From: Rheinheimera mangrovi
GTDB taxonomy: Bacteria; Pseudomonadota; Gammaproteobacteria; Enterobacterales; Alteromonadaceae
Direction: 5' to 3'
DNA: 64,000 nucleotides
NCBI RefSeq assembly: GCF_003990335.1
Contig: NZ_CP034683.1
Span: 3,579,501-3,643,500 of the forward strand
Part shown: one piece after another, positions 18,378-27,923 of the stretch
Layout of the letters: every line of letters begins with the position of its first letter
Numbering within the stretch: position 1 is the stretch's first letter
Notes under the pieces: generated by a model
The model's input: the letters and a program-made list of their open reading frames with translations, nothing else
Databases searched by the model: none
Told to the model about the DNA's origin: nothing
Translations under genes and position numbers: made by a program

Positions 18378-20762
18378 TTACCACGCATAGTCAAATCGAA
18401 GACCAATCAGTGGCTCGGCTTCGCTATCGTCTTTCACTTCCACGCCCCGGCGGTAGTCAAACTCGGTGTCATCGCTGGACGAGGCTGAGGTGACGTTGAT
18501 CACATCCAGAAAGGCCGTAACATCTATAGGGCCAAATGCGCGTCTATAGTCCACACGAAGGTTCAACAAAGCTGAACCGCTTTTACGACCTACATTACGC
18601 TCTGTGATCTCTTTCGAATAGCGTAACGGTTGTCCGGCACCCAATACGTCTGCATGAATAATAAACTGGTCGTCTGGCCTGCCGGAAAGGTATTTGTAAC
18701 GCCCGGCGACTTTCCAGCGATCATTAATTTCCCAGGTCAGGCCAAGGGTAGCCACATGGTCGCGACTGAATTCGGCAGCGACCTCACCCCGACCATCTTT
18801 GCGGTCAACCACGGCATCATTGTAAGAATAGGTTGCGCTAGCGTATAGGCCTTCGCGAATTGTCCCCATAAGCACTATGTCGACTCCGTACGATCTGCCG
18901 TCCCCCATGTTGGCAAAGGTACCACTTGCTCTATCCAGGTCGACCACCAGATCGTCGAGCTTTTGATAATAAGCCTCAGTTAACAGCGACCACTGGGTGT
19001 TCGGGAAATATTTGAAACCAACACTAGCATGGCTGATTTTTTCATTCTTCAAATCGTTTGACTCGTTAGCCGCCAGGTAGAGAAAGCGTGGCGACTGATG
19101 AAAAAGTCCTGCGGTTGCAAAATATCTGACCAGACCAGCTGGCTGCCAGTTAAGGCTGAACCTGGGTGACACCAGGCTTTCGTCGGCAAAACCGTCCCGT
19201 TCGAGCCGCAGACCAGTGCCGAAATCCCAATCACCCCGCTCAAATACCTGATTAACGTAGCCAGCATAGCTGGTTTCTTTTTGCTTTATTGCAGAATTAA
19301 TGTTCTCGGGCTCAAGCACAATAAAGCGCTGCTGTGGGTCTGGTCTGAAATCATCGTCGTCGTAAACAAAGCGGTTCCAATCGCCATCTAACACTGTGTT
19401 GTAGTCCAGATCAATTTGCGTGATCTGACCACCTGCACTAAACAACCCCCATTGATTCGTCACCTCAAAATCACTTCGCCAACCCGTCTCCGTTTCGCGC
19501 TCACCTATGGTAATAATATCTTCCCGCACCGGAAAATCAGCGGCTGGCGATCCTGCTGGTACCAGATCAGGAAAGGCTTCGCCCTCTGAGCTTATTTTGT
19601 CGCTTTTGCGGTAGTAAACTTTATTGGTCCAGACCGCATCTTCACCTAGCAATGATCGCAAGGTCAGGCCATACAAATCACTATCTTGTTCGGCAGACTG
19701 CAGCGCAACATCTTCGAAATCAGGCGATGCAAACACGTGAGTGACATCACGAACATAGTCTTCGTGAGTATCCATCAATAAAACTTCAACGCTGTGATCC
19801 TGATTGACAGGAATAACCGACTTTAGAATGACGTCTCTGAGCACAGGGTTGCCGATGTCCAGTTCTTCAATAGTTTCAAACAAAGCGCCGAAGTCCAGCC
19901 GTCTGGCAGAAAACAGCATAGTAGAGTCATCGGTGATACCGGCAGGGCCGTCGTAACCTACTTCATAACCGGCAAGGTCGTAGCGAAAACTGGCTGAAGG
20001 GCTTGGATTACCATCAGCGACGTCTAACTTGAGTAGCGATGCTGCCCGGCCACCATAAGCCGGCCCCCAACCACCGGGCGAGAACTCTGCTCCGCCTATC
20101 ACGTTCGGCGCAAAAATCGAGAAACGCCCCCCACCACCCACATCTTCCTCTTCACCTAAAGTGGCGTCAAAGTGCACGGCTTTATCAAAGGGAAAGTCAT
20201 CAACAAATAACAAATTATCCCTTGGACCACGGCCACGCACACTAAAGCTGGCGAATTCACTGGCGGATGCCAGGCCAGGCAAGCCGTCCAACGACAGCAG
20301 CGGATCTGCACCTCCGCCTACAGCACTTGCCAGAGCTTCTCTGTCGAGATAGGTACTGGAGCCTGATGCAAAAACATCAGATTGTCGTCCCCGAACCTCT
20401 ACGACCTCGATGGAGTGCTGTTTAAGTTCGAATTCTATTTTGATAGTTTTGCGCGTCACCACCCGTACACTGGGCGCATTTAATGAAGCAAAGCCGCTTT
20501 TGGCGATGTCCACCGAGTACAGACCTGGCTCGAGCGATTCAACAAGGATACGACCTTGCTCGTCAGTTTCTAAGGTTTGAGTGGCAGAGCTTTCCCGTTG
20601 CTTAAGAGTGATCTGCACCTTTGACAGTGGCCGATCAGTATTCTGATCTTTGACGATAAAAGTCAGCGCACCGGGCGCTTCTGCTGCATGGGTAAAAACT
20701 GGCATGCCAATAAGGCCTCCCCACAACGTGATCCAGCATAGGTGTTTTAACTGTCTATTCAT
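18378..20762 (-). CDS. TonB-dependent outer-membrane receptor
   Basis: 794 residues from ATG 20762. A TTG five codons earlier overlaps the ribosome site GGAGG and is rejected. A signal peptide ends near THAA. The mature N-terminus carries a carboxypeptidase-regulatory-like beta-sandwich (about 30-115; TDEQGRILVESLEPGLYSV), then a plug domain (about 120-240, LLSLDGLPGL and SVRGRGPRDNLLFVDDFPFD). The rest is a 22-strand barrel rich in DxxF/Y strands, ending in aromatic DYAW. This architecture is used for siderophores, oligosaccharides or peptides. No Fur box or siderophore gene is near. Linkage to a two-component system suggests signal-controlled uptake. Confidence 0.9.
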   Translation of the reverse strand: MNRQLKHLCWITLWGGLIGMPVFTHAAEAPGALTFIVKDQNTDRPLSKVQITLKQRESSATQTLETDEQGRILVESLEPGLYSVDIAKSGFASLNAPSVRVVTRKTIKIEFELKQHSIEVVEVRGRQSDVFASGSSTYLDREALASAVGGGADPLLSLDGLPGLASASEFASFSVRGRGPRDNLLFVDDFPFDKAVHFDATLGEEEDVGGGGRFSIFAPNVIGGAEFSPGGWGPAYGGRAASLLKLDVADGNPSPSASFRYDLAGYEVGYDGPAGITDDSTMLFSARRLDFGALFETIEELDIGNPVLRDVILKSVIPVNQDHSVEVLLMDTHEDYVRDVTHVFASPDFEDVALQSAEQDSDLYGLTLRSLLGEDAVWTNKVYYRKSDKISSEGEAFPDLVPAGSPAADFPVREDIITIGERETETGWRSDFEVTNQWGLFSAGGQITQIDLDYNTVLDGDWNRFVYDDDDFRPDPQQRFIVLEPENINSAIKQKETSYAGYVNQVFERGDWDFGTGLRLERDGFADESLVSPRFSLNWQPAGLVRYFATAGLFHQSPRFLYLAANESNDLKNEKISHASVGFKYFPNTQWSLLTEAYYQKLDDLVVDLDRASGTFANMGDGRSYGVDIVLMGTIREGLYASATYSYNDAVVDRKDGRGEVAAEFSRDHVATLGLTWEINDRWKVAGRYKYLSGRPDDQFIIHADVLGAGQPLRYSKEITERNVGRKSGSALLNLRVDYRRAFGPIDVTAFLDVINVTSASSSDDTEFDYRRGVEVKDDSEAEPLIGLRFDYAW

Positions 20763-21007
20763 CTTGCTAACCTCCAAAAATCAACCCTGTTTATTTGAAG
20801 AACTGCAGGCAGGCTAGCAGAGCCAATGTGACTAAAAAGTCGCCAAATTATGAAAGTTACATCAATGTCATGGTCTTAAATTTGGGGGAAAGGTCAGTCG
20901 CAGCGACAACGCTTGCGTTGAACAGCAGTAGGTTGTACTCGTCGCGCAGCGGCAGTACAACAATGAAACTAGCGGTAATAAACAATTTAGGATTTTGAAT
21001 TCAAAGC
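20763..21007. other. Leader region of the receptor gene
   Basis: About 245 bases upstream of the TonB-dependent receptor. A minus-strand TTGATG and CATAAT lie near 20845-20870 but with poor spacing. I find no clear operator and no gene here. Region ends where the left inverted-repeat arm starts. Confidence 0.4.
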
Positions 21008-21237
21008 GTATCGCCTTTGGCGAGATACTTTCTTTTGCTTCGCCAAAAGAAAGCTATCCAAAGAAAAGGCGACCCCAGGTCGCAGCGAAAGCCCGGCCCA
21101 AAACCGTGCGTCCAAGGCGACTCGGCAACTCGTTCGTCGCTACCGCTCCTCGCTCAAACACTCCTCGTCTTAAAACCTTGGCCACCCAATTTTGTCCGGC
21201 TCGCGCCCCAATGGGGATTTGGTGCCAGTAGTTGGTA
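21008..21237. repeat. Left arm of ~230-bp inverted repeat
   Basis: Imperfect inverted copy of 22699-22928, about 90% identical by eye. The outer edge has GGCGAGATAC, then a self-complementary CTTTCTTTTG-CTTCGC-CAAAAGAAAG hairpin (21028-21053), AAGAAAAGGCGACCCCAGGT, and an inner edge CCAGTAGTTGGTA. Together the arms enclose 1.46 kb with two genes. Confidence 0.9.
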
Positions 21238-21499
21238 TGGTTTTTGCTGATTGGCAGTTAAGAGCGAAAAGCGACATTAGGGCACATCACAAGACCTAAC
21301 CCTAGCGTCCCTCAAGGCTCCATTCTGGCATGTATAAAGTTTGTGTGGCCCATTTTAGGCATTTTAGAAAAAGTTGTTGAAATAGAGGTATGTCAGCGTT
21401 AGTTTGGTATGAGTGAAAATCAGGAGATAAGGCTGGAAAAGTTCTGCGTGTTAGCAGGCTGCCTTTGAAAAATCATTGTTACAACTACATGGAGTAGCT
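21238..21499. other. Non-coding lead-in inside the inverted-repeat cassette
   Basis: About 260 bases between the left arm and the lipoprotein gene. It is more A+T-rich than the arms. No terminator, tRNA or convincing promoter was recognised; it presumably carries the promoter for the cassette genes. Confidence 0.35.
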
Positions 21500-21856
21500 A
21501 TGCAAATTTGGAGTGCTTTGCTGTTGGTGCTTTTGCTGTCCGGATGTGCAACACCCGTGAGTCACACAAACATACCGCTTTCAACCTATGACAAAGATAC
21601 CGAGTATGGTATAGAAAAAAGGGACGATGGATTCGCAATTACCGTTTTCTACTCACGCTATCAATTCATACCTGAAAGTGATGTTTTAGCAACAGCTTGC
21701 AAGAGCCAGCTAACCTCTATCGCTTGGGAACATGCAGATAACGAGGGGCGTGAAATTGAACCAGTCAACGAGCAAAGAATTCGCATTTCAATGGGCCGCA
21801 ATGAGTTAACAGGTATAACCTCTTGCCAGGCCAATGCCATCGCTAAGTGGAAGTAG
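21500..21856 (+). CDS. Small lipoprotein of unknown function (cassette gene 1)
   Basis: 118 residues from ATG 21500, chosen because GGAG (21491-21494) lies five bases upstream; the open frame starts at a TTG eight codons earlier. The leader MQIWSALLLVLLLSGC has a clear lipobox LSGC (Cys16), so it should be lipidated and carried to the inner or outer membrane. The mature part has no domain I recognise; two further cysteines (in TACKSQ and TSCQAN) could form a disulfide. It lies inside the inverted-repeat cassette, 66 bases before the zinc-ribbon gene, on the same strand. Confidence 0.8.
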   Translation: MQIWSALLLVLLLSGCATPVSHTNIPLSTYDKDTEYGIEKRDDGFAITVFYSRYQFIPESDVLATACKSQLTSIAWEHADNEGREIEPVNEQRIRISMGRNELTGITSCQANAIAKWK

Positions 21857-21922
21857 ATTAAATTGAATCGCTGCGATCTCAATTTATCGGATAGTAGGGC
21901 TTGAACTTCGTTTGGAGGTACA

Positions 21923-22696
21923 GTGGGTTATTTCCCGAAAGTTCATTTTGAAAATGCTAGAGCTCTTTCTGAGAGTAAAGAAGATAGCCAACTTCGATAT
22001 TGTTGCTTAGAGCTTCGCTACTGTATTGAAGCAATTGTATACAAGAAGTTATCTGCTTTTCGTGATATTCCAAACACTATTACTGAAACTTGGCAACCGC
22101 ATAAAGCTATCAAAATGCTTAGTAAGATTGATGAGTTTGCAGACAAATACTGTAAAGTAGAAATAAATTTTTGTCAGTCAAATATTCCGCCGATAGATGG
22201 TTGGATCGCTCTGGGAGAACAAAAGATACCATCCGTACAATGGCTGACTAAAAATTACAGCAAGCTTGGAAATTTTCTGCACTTACCTAAGCCTAATGAG
22301 AGCGAGTCATTCAATACTGAAAAGATAAAAAAGTGTGTAATTGATGTACTTGACGGCATAGAACAATATGTAAACACGGATATTTGGATTAGGGCGTCTG
22401 GTATTGAACTTCAGGCTTGCCTAGAGTGCTCCGAAGATCTTATTTTTGATCGTAACCAACTTAAAGAAGCTGATGTTGTCGAGTGTGACTCATGCAAATT
22501 TCGCTATCGAGTAAAGTCGAAAGGTGGTAACAAACTTACCTTGTCATATACGGTACATGACGTTAAATGTGGTCGCTGTGGTGAGATGCTACAAATTGAT
22601 GACCAGAAAATCATGAAAAATCGTGAGTTCGTATGCGGGTTTTGTGGAGAAGATCATGTTGTTGTCCCAGCATATCGTCGCAGCTCTCAGACCTAA
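21923..22696 (+). CDS. Zinc-ribbon protein of unknown function (cassette gene 2)
   Basis: 257 residues from GTG 21923, with GGAGG four bases upstream. The N-terminal ~160 residues are predicted helical, with a motif LELRYCIEAIVYKKL and a WLTKNYSKLGNFLHLPKP block that I associate with an unnamed family found scattered in bacteria. The C-terminal third has CxxC knuckles: CLEC and CDSC (first ribbon), then CGRC and CGFC (second ribbon). No catalytic motif is visible. A+T content is visibly higher than in flanking core genes, consistent with transfer. The stop codon lies two bases before the right inverted-repeat arm. The function is unknown; defence or stress roles are only possibilities. Confidence 0.75.
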   Translation: MGYFPKVHFENARALSESKEDSQLRYCCLELRYCIEAIVYKKLSAFRDIPNTITETWQPHKAIKMLSKIDEFADKYCKVEINFCQSNIPPIDGWIALGEQKIPSVQWLTKNYSKLGNFLHLPKPNESESFNTEKIKKCVIDVLDGIEQYVNTDIWIRASGIELQACLECSEDLIFDRNQLKEADVVECDSCKFRYRVKSKGGNKLTLSYTVHDVKCGRCGEMLQIDDQKIMKNREFVCGFCGEDHVVVPAYRRSSQT

Positions 22697-22698
22697 GC

Positions 22699-22928
22699 TA
22701 CCAACTACTGGCACCAACCCCCCATTAGGGCGCGAGCCGGACAAAATTGGGTGGCCAAGGTTTTAAGGCTGGGAGTGTCTGAGTGAGGAGCGGTAGCGAC
22801 GAGCGAGTTGCCCAGCCGCCTTGGACGCACGATTTTGGGCCGGGATTTCGCTGCGACCTGGGGTCGCCTTTTCTTTGGATACTTTCTTTTGGCGAAGCAA
22901 AAGAAAGTATCTCGCCAGCGGCGAAACG
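22699..22928. repeat. Right arm of ~230-bp inverted repeat
   Basis: Inverted counterpart of 21008-21237, with the same internal hairpin (22882-22907) and the same edge TACCAACTACTGG. Differences from the left arm are scattered substitutions plus short indels. It starts immediately after the zinc-ribbon gene. Confidence 0.9.
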
Positions 22929-23005
22929 GTTTAAAACAAAAAATGTAGCAATGAAGAACTTAGCTAATCAGCGCTAAAAGACGGTCATTGATCCCTCTGA
23001 TACCA

Positions 23006-23033
23006 CGGGCGGGTGCAAGACCCGCCCCTACAA
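23006..23033. repeat. Short GC-rich hairpin repeat (REP-like), copy 2
   Basis: GGGCGGGT (23007-23014), loop GCAAG, ACCCGCCC (23020-23027), followed by CTACAA. Inverse orientation of the GTAGGGG-edged element at 9520-9549. Confidence 0.65.
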
Positions 23034-23065
23034 TTTCGAATCGACGAAAAGCCCAAAAACAACAA

Positions 23066-23083
23066 GGCCAGCTTGCGCTGGCC
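23066..23083 (-). terminator. der terminator
   Basis: Perfect 7-bp stem GGCCAGC / GCTGGCC with four-base loop, 12 bases past the der stop. On the minus strand it is followed by TTGTTGTTTTTG. Confidence 0.8.
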
Positions 23084-23094
23084 CTGAATCAAAC

Positions 23095-24573
23095 TTACTT
23101 CTTATTCACCAGATTCGCTCTGGCTTTTAAGATACGGTCTCGTTTGTACTGCTGATTAGGTGTCAGCGTATTACGTTTACCGGCAAATGGGTTTTCGCCT
23201 TCGCGGAATTCAATCCGTACCGGAGTACCCATCATCTGCAGCGATTTACGGAAATAGTTCATCAGATAACGTTTGTACGAATCTGGCAAGTCATCGACCT
23301 GATTACCGTGGATCACGATAAGAGGTGGATTGTAACCACCGGCGTGAGCGTATTTCAGCTTGACGCGACGACCTTTCACCATAGGTGGCTGGTGATCTTC
23401 CACTGCCATTTTCATAATACGGGTTAAAAGCGCAGTGCTGACACGACGGGTGGCCGAGTCGAAGGCCTCTTCTACCGATTCAAATAAGTTACCTACACCA
23501 GAGCCGTGTAAGGCAGAGATAAAATGCAAACGGGCAAAGTCGATAAAACCTAAACGTCTATCTAGCTCACGTTTCACATCATCTTTAATGCGATCGTCCA
23601 ATCCGTCCCATTTATTGACCGCGATCACCAAAGAGCGGCCTGAATTTAAGACAAAACCTAAAATACTTAAATCCTGATCCGAAATACCTAAACGGGCGTC
23701 CAGCACTAAAATCACTACGTTGGCATCTTCTATTGCCTGCAGGGTTTTAATTACAGAGAACTTTTCGACCATATCGTCAATTTTGCCACGACGACGCACA
23801 CCAGCTGTATCAATCAGGGTGTATTCGCGCTCACCACGGGTCATAGGGATATAAATCGAATCCCTTGTGGTGCCTGGCATGTCGAATACCACGACACGCT
23901 CTTCACCTAAAATTCTGTTGGTTAAAGTCGATTTACCAACGTTTGGACGACCCACTATGGCCAGCTTGATATGCTGATCCTTCGCCTGGGTGATGTCTTC
24001 TTCGCTTTCGTCCTCTGGCTCAAATTCTTCCGGTAATTCTTCGCCCTTTTCAATGGCAGCAATACGCTGTTGTTGCTGTTCAGACAACATAGGCAATAAC
24101 GCATGTTGCAGCAAAGACAGCACACCACGGCCATGCACAGCAGCTATTGGGTAGACCTCGCCTAAAGCCAGACTATAGAAATCTGCTGTGGCTGTGTCTG
24201 CATCCAAACCATCGGTTTTATTGGCGACTAAAAACACCTTTTTATTGATACGGCGTAAATGCTGCGCTATCGCATCATCTGCCACCATGGCACCGGCACG
24301 GGCGTCGACCATAAACAGCACAACATCGGCTTCATCTATGGCTTTAAGTGACTGCTCGGCCATTTCTACTTCAATGCCTTGCTCATTGCCGTCTATACCA
24401 CCGGTATCCACCACAATAAATTCGTAACCTTCGTATTTGACTGAACCGTATTTGCGGTCACGCGTCAGGCCCGGATAATCCGCCACTAAGGCGTCACGGG
24501 TGCGGGTCAAACGGTTAAATAATGTTGATTTTCCAACGTTGGCTCTGCCAACCAAAGCCACTACAGGTAACAT
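23095..24573 (-). CDS. der: Ribosome-assembly GTPase Der (EngA)
   Basis: 492 residues with two tandem GTPase domains: first P-loop GRANVGKST (about 8-16) and second GRPNVGKST (about 208-216), each with DxxG (DTGG, DTAG) and NKxD (NKTD, NKWD) motifs. An acidic linker ([15 protein letters not shown]) joins them, and a KH-like domain follows (about 380-470; [16 protein letters not shown]). It is needed for 50S subunit maturation. It is the last gene of the rlmN-to-der cluster, about 190 bases after bamB. Confidence 0.97.
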   Translation of the reverse strand: MLPVVALVGRANVGKSTLFNRLTRTRDALVADYPGLTRDRKYGSVKYEGYEFIVVDTGGIDGNEQGIEVEMAEQSLKAIDEADVVLFMVDARAGAMVADDAIAQHLRRINKKVFLVANKTDGLDADTATADFYSLALGEVYPIAAVHGRGVLSLLQHALLPMLSEQQQQRIAAIEKGEELPEEFEPEDESEEDITQAKDQHIKLAIVGRPNVGKSTLTNRILGEERVVVFDMPGTTRDSIYIPMTRGEREYTLIDTAGVRRRGKIDDMVEKFSVIKTLQAIEDANVVILVLDARLGISDQDLSILGFVLNSGRSLVIAVNKWDGLDDRIKDDVKRELDRRLGFIDFARLHFISALHGSGVGNLFESVEEAFDSATRRVSTALLTRIMKMAVEDHQPPMVKGRRVKLKYAHAGGYNPPLIVIHGNQVDDLPDSYKRYLMNYFRKSLQMMGTPVRIEFREGENPFAGKRNTLTPNQQYKRDRILKARANLVNKK

Positions 24574-24700
24574 GGTTTTACCTCAAATAAAATTACTATG
24601 TATCCTTGTGGATACCGCAGGCCAACTGGCCTTCTTACTTTGTCACACCAGGCTTTTCAGCCATGGCAACTACGTATAATTGGTTAAACTTTATTAAGCA

Positions 24701-24739
24701 ACAAGGCCGGAGGCGATGGTTTACCGGCTCCGACCTTGT
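24701..24739 (-). terminator. Hairpin between bamB and der
   Basis: Interrupted stem ACAAGGCCGGAGGC / GGCTCCGACCTTGT (two mismatches) 22 bases after bamB. No clear T tract follows on the minus strand, so it may attenuate rather than end transcription into der. Confidence 0.45.
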
Positions 24740-24760
24740 CTTATTCCATACTCAGCTGGT

Positions 24761-25945
24761 TTAAGGTAAGCGTATTAAACTTAGCTCACCGTCCCGGGTT
24801 TGGATCACTAATTCATCCGGGCTACTTACACCCTGAACATAAAAACCTGAGCCATATGAATTCTTGGCAACAAAAGCACCGGTGTTTTTATCTAACCAAA
24901 ACAGGTTACCTTCCACATCACCAATGGCCAGATAGTCTTTATACACAGCAGGACCTGTCAGGAAATGTTTATGTAAACCCAATTGAGCCCACTGCTCTAG
25001 GCCATTACGACGGTCAATGGCAAAGATCTTACCTACGCTGTCGACCAGATAAATGGTATTACCTTCAACCACCATATCGCGGAAACTGGCATACTCACGT
25101 TTCCATATAACCCGGCCGGTACGCAGCTCAAGCGCAACTAACTCACCATTAAACGCAATGGCGTACACTGTACCATCCACCACTATTGGGGTTGCATCTA
25201 CGTCGACCATGCGGGATAAATCTGTTGCTCCTTTTGGCACTGCAATCGCAGCGTCCCATGCCATTACGCCTTTATCGGCGATCAACACTGAAACTTTGCC
25301 TGCACCGCTACCAAAAATAACGCCGCCACTGGCAATAACAGGTTCACTGGTGCCACGTAAGCTTAATAATGCACTTTCCTGCTCGTGCATCCAGCGCTGC
25401 TCGCCTGTGTCAGGGTGCAAAGCAAACAAATTACCAGCAGAGGTATTCACCAGCACATAACCTTCGCCTGCAGCAGGGCTGGCAATGACTTCACCTTTCA
25501 CTTTAACGCGCCATACCAGCTCGCCTGTTTCAGGATTTAAAGCCACTACATCGCCATTTTCAGTGCCGACAAATATCTTATCGTAGCCTTGACTAACGCC
25601 GCCAGAAACACGGGCAGTTTCTGAATTCCAGAATTTAAGCCCATCTAACAAGCTGCCTGTGCCATCATTGCGCACATCAAAAGTCCACAGACGTTTGCCA
25701 GACTCTTTGTCGAACCCCATGACTAAACCAGCACGGCTGGCTGCAAAAACTTTATCTTTGTAGATCAGTGGACGCAGTGCTGAATCATAATGTTCAACAC
25801 CATCACCAACAGATGCACTCCAAATTTCTTCGGGTTCAATTTTGTTGTTAATTTCCGGATACACCAATTCTTCCTTGGAAGAACAAGCCGCCAAAGTCGT
25901 CAACAACACCAGCATTAAGCTGATACGGGACCTGAATAACTTCAC
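24761..25945 (-). CDS. bamB: Outer-membrane assembly lipoprotein BamB
   Basis: 394 residues with a lipoprotein leader (LTTLAAC, Cys21). The mature protein is an eight-bladed PQQ-like beta-propeller: repeated blades such as GKRLWTFDVRNDG, GELVWRVKVKGEV, GEQRWMHEQES and GRVIWKREYAS. As part of the BAM complex at the inner face of the outer membrane it binds BamA POTRA domains and helps fold barrel proteins. It follows yfgM after nine bases. Confidence 0.96.
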   Translation of the reverse strand: MKLFRSRISLMLVLLTTLAACSSKEELVYPEINNKIEPEEIWSASVGDGVEHYDSALRPLIYKDKVFAASRAGLVMGFDKESGKRLWTFDVRNDGTGSLLDGLKFWNSETARVSGGVSQGYDKIFVGTENGDVVALNPETGELVWRVKVKGEVIASPAAGEGYVLVNTSAGNLFALHPDTGEQRWMHEQESALLSLRGTSEPVIASGGVIFGSGAGKVSVLIADKGVMAWDAAIAVPKGATDLSRMVDVDATPIVVDGTVYAIAFNGELVALELRTGRVIWKREYASFRDMVVEGNTIYLVDSVGKIFAIDRRNGLEQWAQLGLHKHFLTGPAVYKDYLAIGDVEGNLFWLDKNTGAFVAKNSYGSGFYVQGVSSPDELVIQTRDGELSLIRLP

Positions 25946-25954
25946 TCTTACACC

Positions 25955-26593
25955 TTAAGCAGCAGTTACGTGCGCCAGTTCGTCTAATTTCACTTTCAGA
26001 ATTGGATTCTGAGCATCTTTATTCGCTGCAGCCGCAGCCTGGTAAGCTGTTTTAGCCTTAGCCAGCTCACCTGAGTTCAGCAGCACGTCACCTGTCAGCT
26101 CTTGCTGTTGGGCTTTAAATGACTCCGGCACAGCCAAGGCTAAGGTTGCTAAAGCAGCAGGATAGTCTTTTTGTTCGTTTTGTACACGAGCCAGACGCAG
26201 TTGAGCTAAAGCTTTGATTTCAGGTTGTTTGGCTGTAGTCACGACCCAATTCAGCTGTTTGGCTGCACTGGTGTAGTCTTCTTTAGCTACAGCTTCTTTG
26301 GCTGCCACAAAAGCAGCCAGCAACGCATAAGAAGAGTCGCTGTTTTTATCGACAAAAGTCTGGAACTGAGCCAGTAATTCAGGGTTATCTGCAGCTTTTT
26401 CTTGCTGTTCCAGCAACTTAGTATAAGCACTTGAAACCGCCATAGTGGCTTCAAGTTGCTGATTCTGAAAATAGCGCCAGCCGTACAAACCACCTAAACC
26501 TAACACTACACCAGCGATAATGGCGGTGCCGTTTTCTTTCCAAAAGCGTTTAATTGCTTCGACTTGTTGTTCTTCGCTGTTGTAAATTTCCAT
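25955..26593 (-). CDS. yfgM: YfgM, ancillary SecYEG/PpiD partner
   Basis: 212 residues: cytoplasmic N-terminus MEIYNSEEQQVEAIKRFWKENG, one transmembrane helix (about 23-41), then a periplasmic tetratricopeptide-like domain. YfgM associates with PpiD and the SecYEG translocon and helps secreted proteins into the periplasmic chaperone network. It lies 11 bases after hisS and 9 before bamB, the conserved order. Confidence 0.93.
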   Translation of the reverse strand: MEIYNSEEQQVEAIKRFWKENGTAIIAGVVLGLGGLYGWRYFQNQQLEATMAVSSAYTKLLEQQEKAADNPELLAQFQTFVDKNSDSSYALLAAFVAAKEAVAKEDYTSAAKQLNWVVTTAKQPEIKALAQLRLARVQNEQKDYPAALATLALAVPESFKAQQQELTGDVLLNSGELAKAKTAYQAAAAANKDAQNPILKVKLDELAHVTAA

Positions 26594-26604
26594 CTTCGAT
26601 CCCT

Positions 26605-27879
26605 TTAAACCAGCTGCTTTATGAAGCCGCTTAATTCAGTCAATTTAATATTTTGTTGTGGCTTTTCTTCTCTGAGCCATTTCAGCGTAATTTCGCCTGC
26701 AGCCAGTTCAGTTTCACCTAATAACAGACCAAGGCTGGCGCCAGACTTATCCGCTTTTTTCAGTTGTTTCTTTAAGTTGCCACCACCGGAATGCGTCATT
26801 AAACGCATATCCGGTAAATCATTCCGCAGGCCTTCGGCAATAGAAACTGCTGCAAGTTCCGCGCTCTCCCCTAAGGCCATCAGATAAACATCAGTTTGAG
26901 GCTGGGCTTGTGGCAATAAGTCTAAAGTTTGCAGCAATAATACCAGTCGCTCCATACCTAAGGCAAAACCAACTGCAGGAGTGGCTTTGCCACCCAGCTG
27001 TTCAACTAAACCATCGTAGCGACCACCAGCACAGACTGTGCCTTGTGAGCCCAGGCTGCTAGTCACCCATTCGAATACAGTTTTATTGTAATAATCCAGC
27101 CCACGCACTAAACGTGGGTTGAGCACAAAGTCTACGCCAGCGGCTTTTAAACGCTTTTGCAAGCCATCAAAATCAGCTTTGGATTCATCATCTAAATAAT
27201 CTAACAGCTGTGGCGCTTTGCCCAGCATGTCTTGCATCACTGGATTTTTGCTATCCAGTACCCGCAGCGGATTGCTGTACATACGGCGTAAGCTGTCTTC
27301 ATCCAGCAGTTCTTTATGTTGCTCTAAATAGGCGACTAAAGCAGCGCGGTAATCAGCACGGGCCTGATTCGAACCTAGAGAGTTCATCTCCAGCGTGACA
27401 TGAGCAGATAAACCTAAGCTTTTCCACAAACGGGCGCTGAGTAAAATCACTTCAGCATCTATGTCCGGGCCTGCCATACCAAAAGCTTCTAAACCAAACT
27501 GGTGGAACTGGCGGTAACGGCCTTTTTGTGGACGCTCATGGCGGAACATTGGGCCCATGTACCACAGGCGTTGCTCCTGGTTGTACAACAAACCATTTTG
27601 GTTGGCTGCACGCACGCAAACTGCTGTGCCTTCAGGGCGTAAGGTCAGGCTGTCACCATTGCGATCGGCAAAGGTATACATTTCTTTTTCGACTATATCG
27701 GTCACTTCGCCGATAGAACGTTTAAACAGTTCCGTCATTTCGACTATAGGAAAACGAATTTCTTCGTAACCATAGTTGCGCACTGTTTTACGTAAAATCT
27801 GTTCCACGTACTGCCATGCTGGGGTATCCGCAGGTAAGCAGTCGTTCATGCCACGAATGGCCTGGATATCTTTTGACAC
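26605..27879 (-). CDS. hisS: Histidine-tRNA ligase
   Basis: 424 residues, E. coli length. A class II synthetase: begins [12 protein letters not shown], motif 2 ([19 protein letters not shown] region), histidine-specific motifs [15 protein letters not shown] and [14 protein letters not shown], motif 3 GFALGMERL, and a C-terminal anticodon domain (about 325-424). It charges tRNA-His. Cluster position is between ispG and yfgM. Confidence 0.97.
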   Translation of the reverse strand: MSKDIQAIRGMNDCLPADTPAWQYVEQILRKTVRNYGYEEIRFPIVEMTELFKRSIGEVTDIVEKEMYTFADRNGDSLTLRPEGTAVCVRAANQNGLLYNQEQRLWYMGPMFRHERPQKGRYRQFHQFGLEAFGMAGPDIDAEVILLSARLWKSLGLSAHVTLEMNSLGSNQARADYRAALVAYLEQHKELLDEDSLRRMYSNPLRVLDSKNPVMQDMLGKAPQLLDYLDDESKADFDGLQKRLKAAGVDFVLNPRLVRGLDYYNKTVFEWVTSSLGSQGTVCAGGRYDGLVEQLGGKATPAVGFALGMERLVLLLQTLDLLPQAQPQTDVYLMALGESAELAAVSIAEGLRNDLPDMRLMTHSGGGNLKKQLKKADKSGASLGLLLGETELAAGEITLKWLREEKPQQNIKLTELSGFIKQLV

Positions 27880-27923
27880 GGGTTTTATCTCTTTATCCTA
27901 AGCGGATGATGCAGCGAAGCTAC

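Larger units (their letters stand above)
22929..23094. other. Intergenic segment with REP-like hairpin and der terminator
   Basis: Contains the hairpin at 23006-23033 and the der terminator at 23066-23083. I see no gene in it. Confidence 0.5.

Noticed and set aside
21923..22696. HEPN RNase call for the zinc-ribbon protein
   Set aside because: No RxxxxH catalytic motif was found in the helical part.
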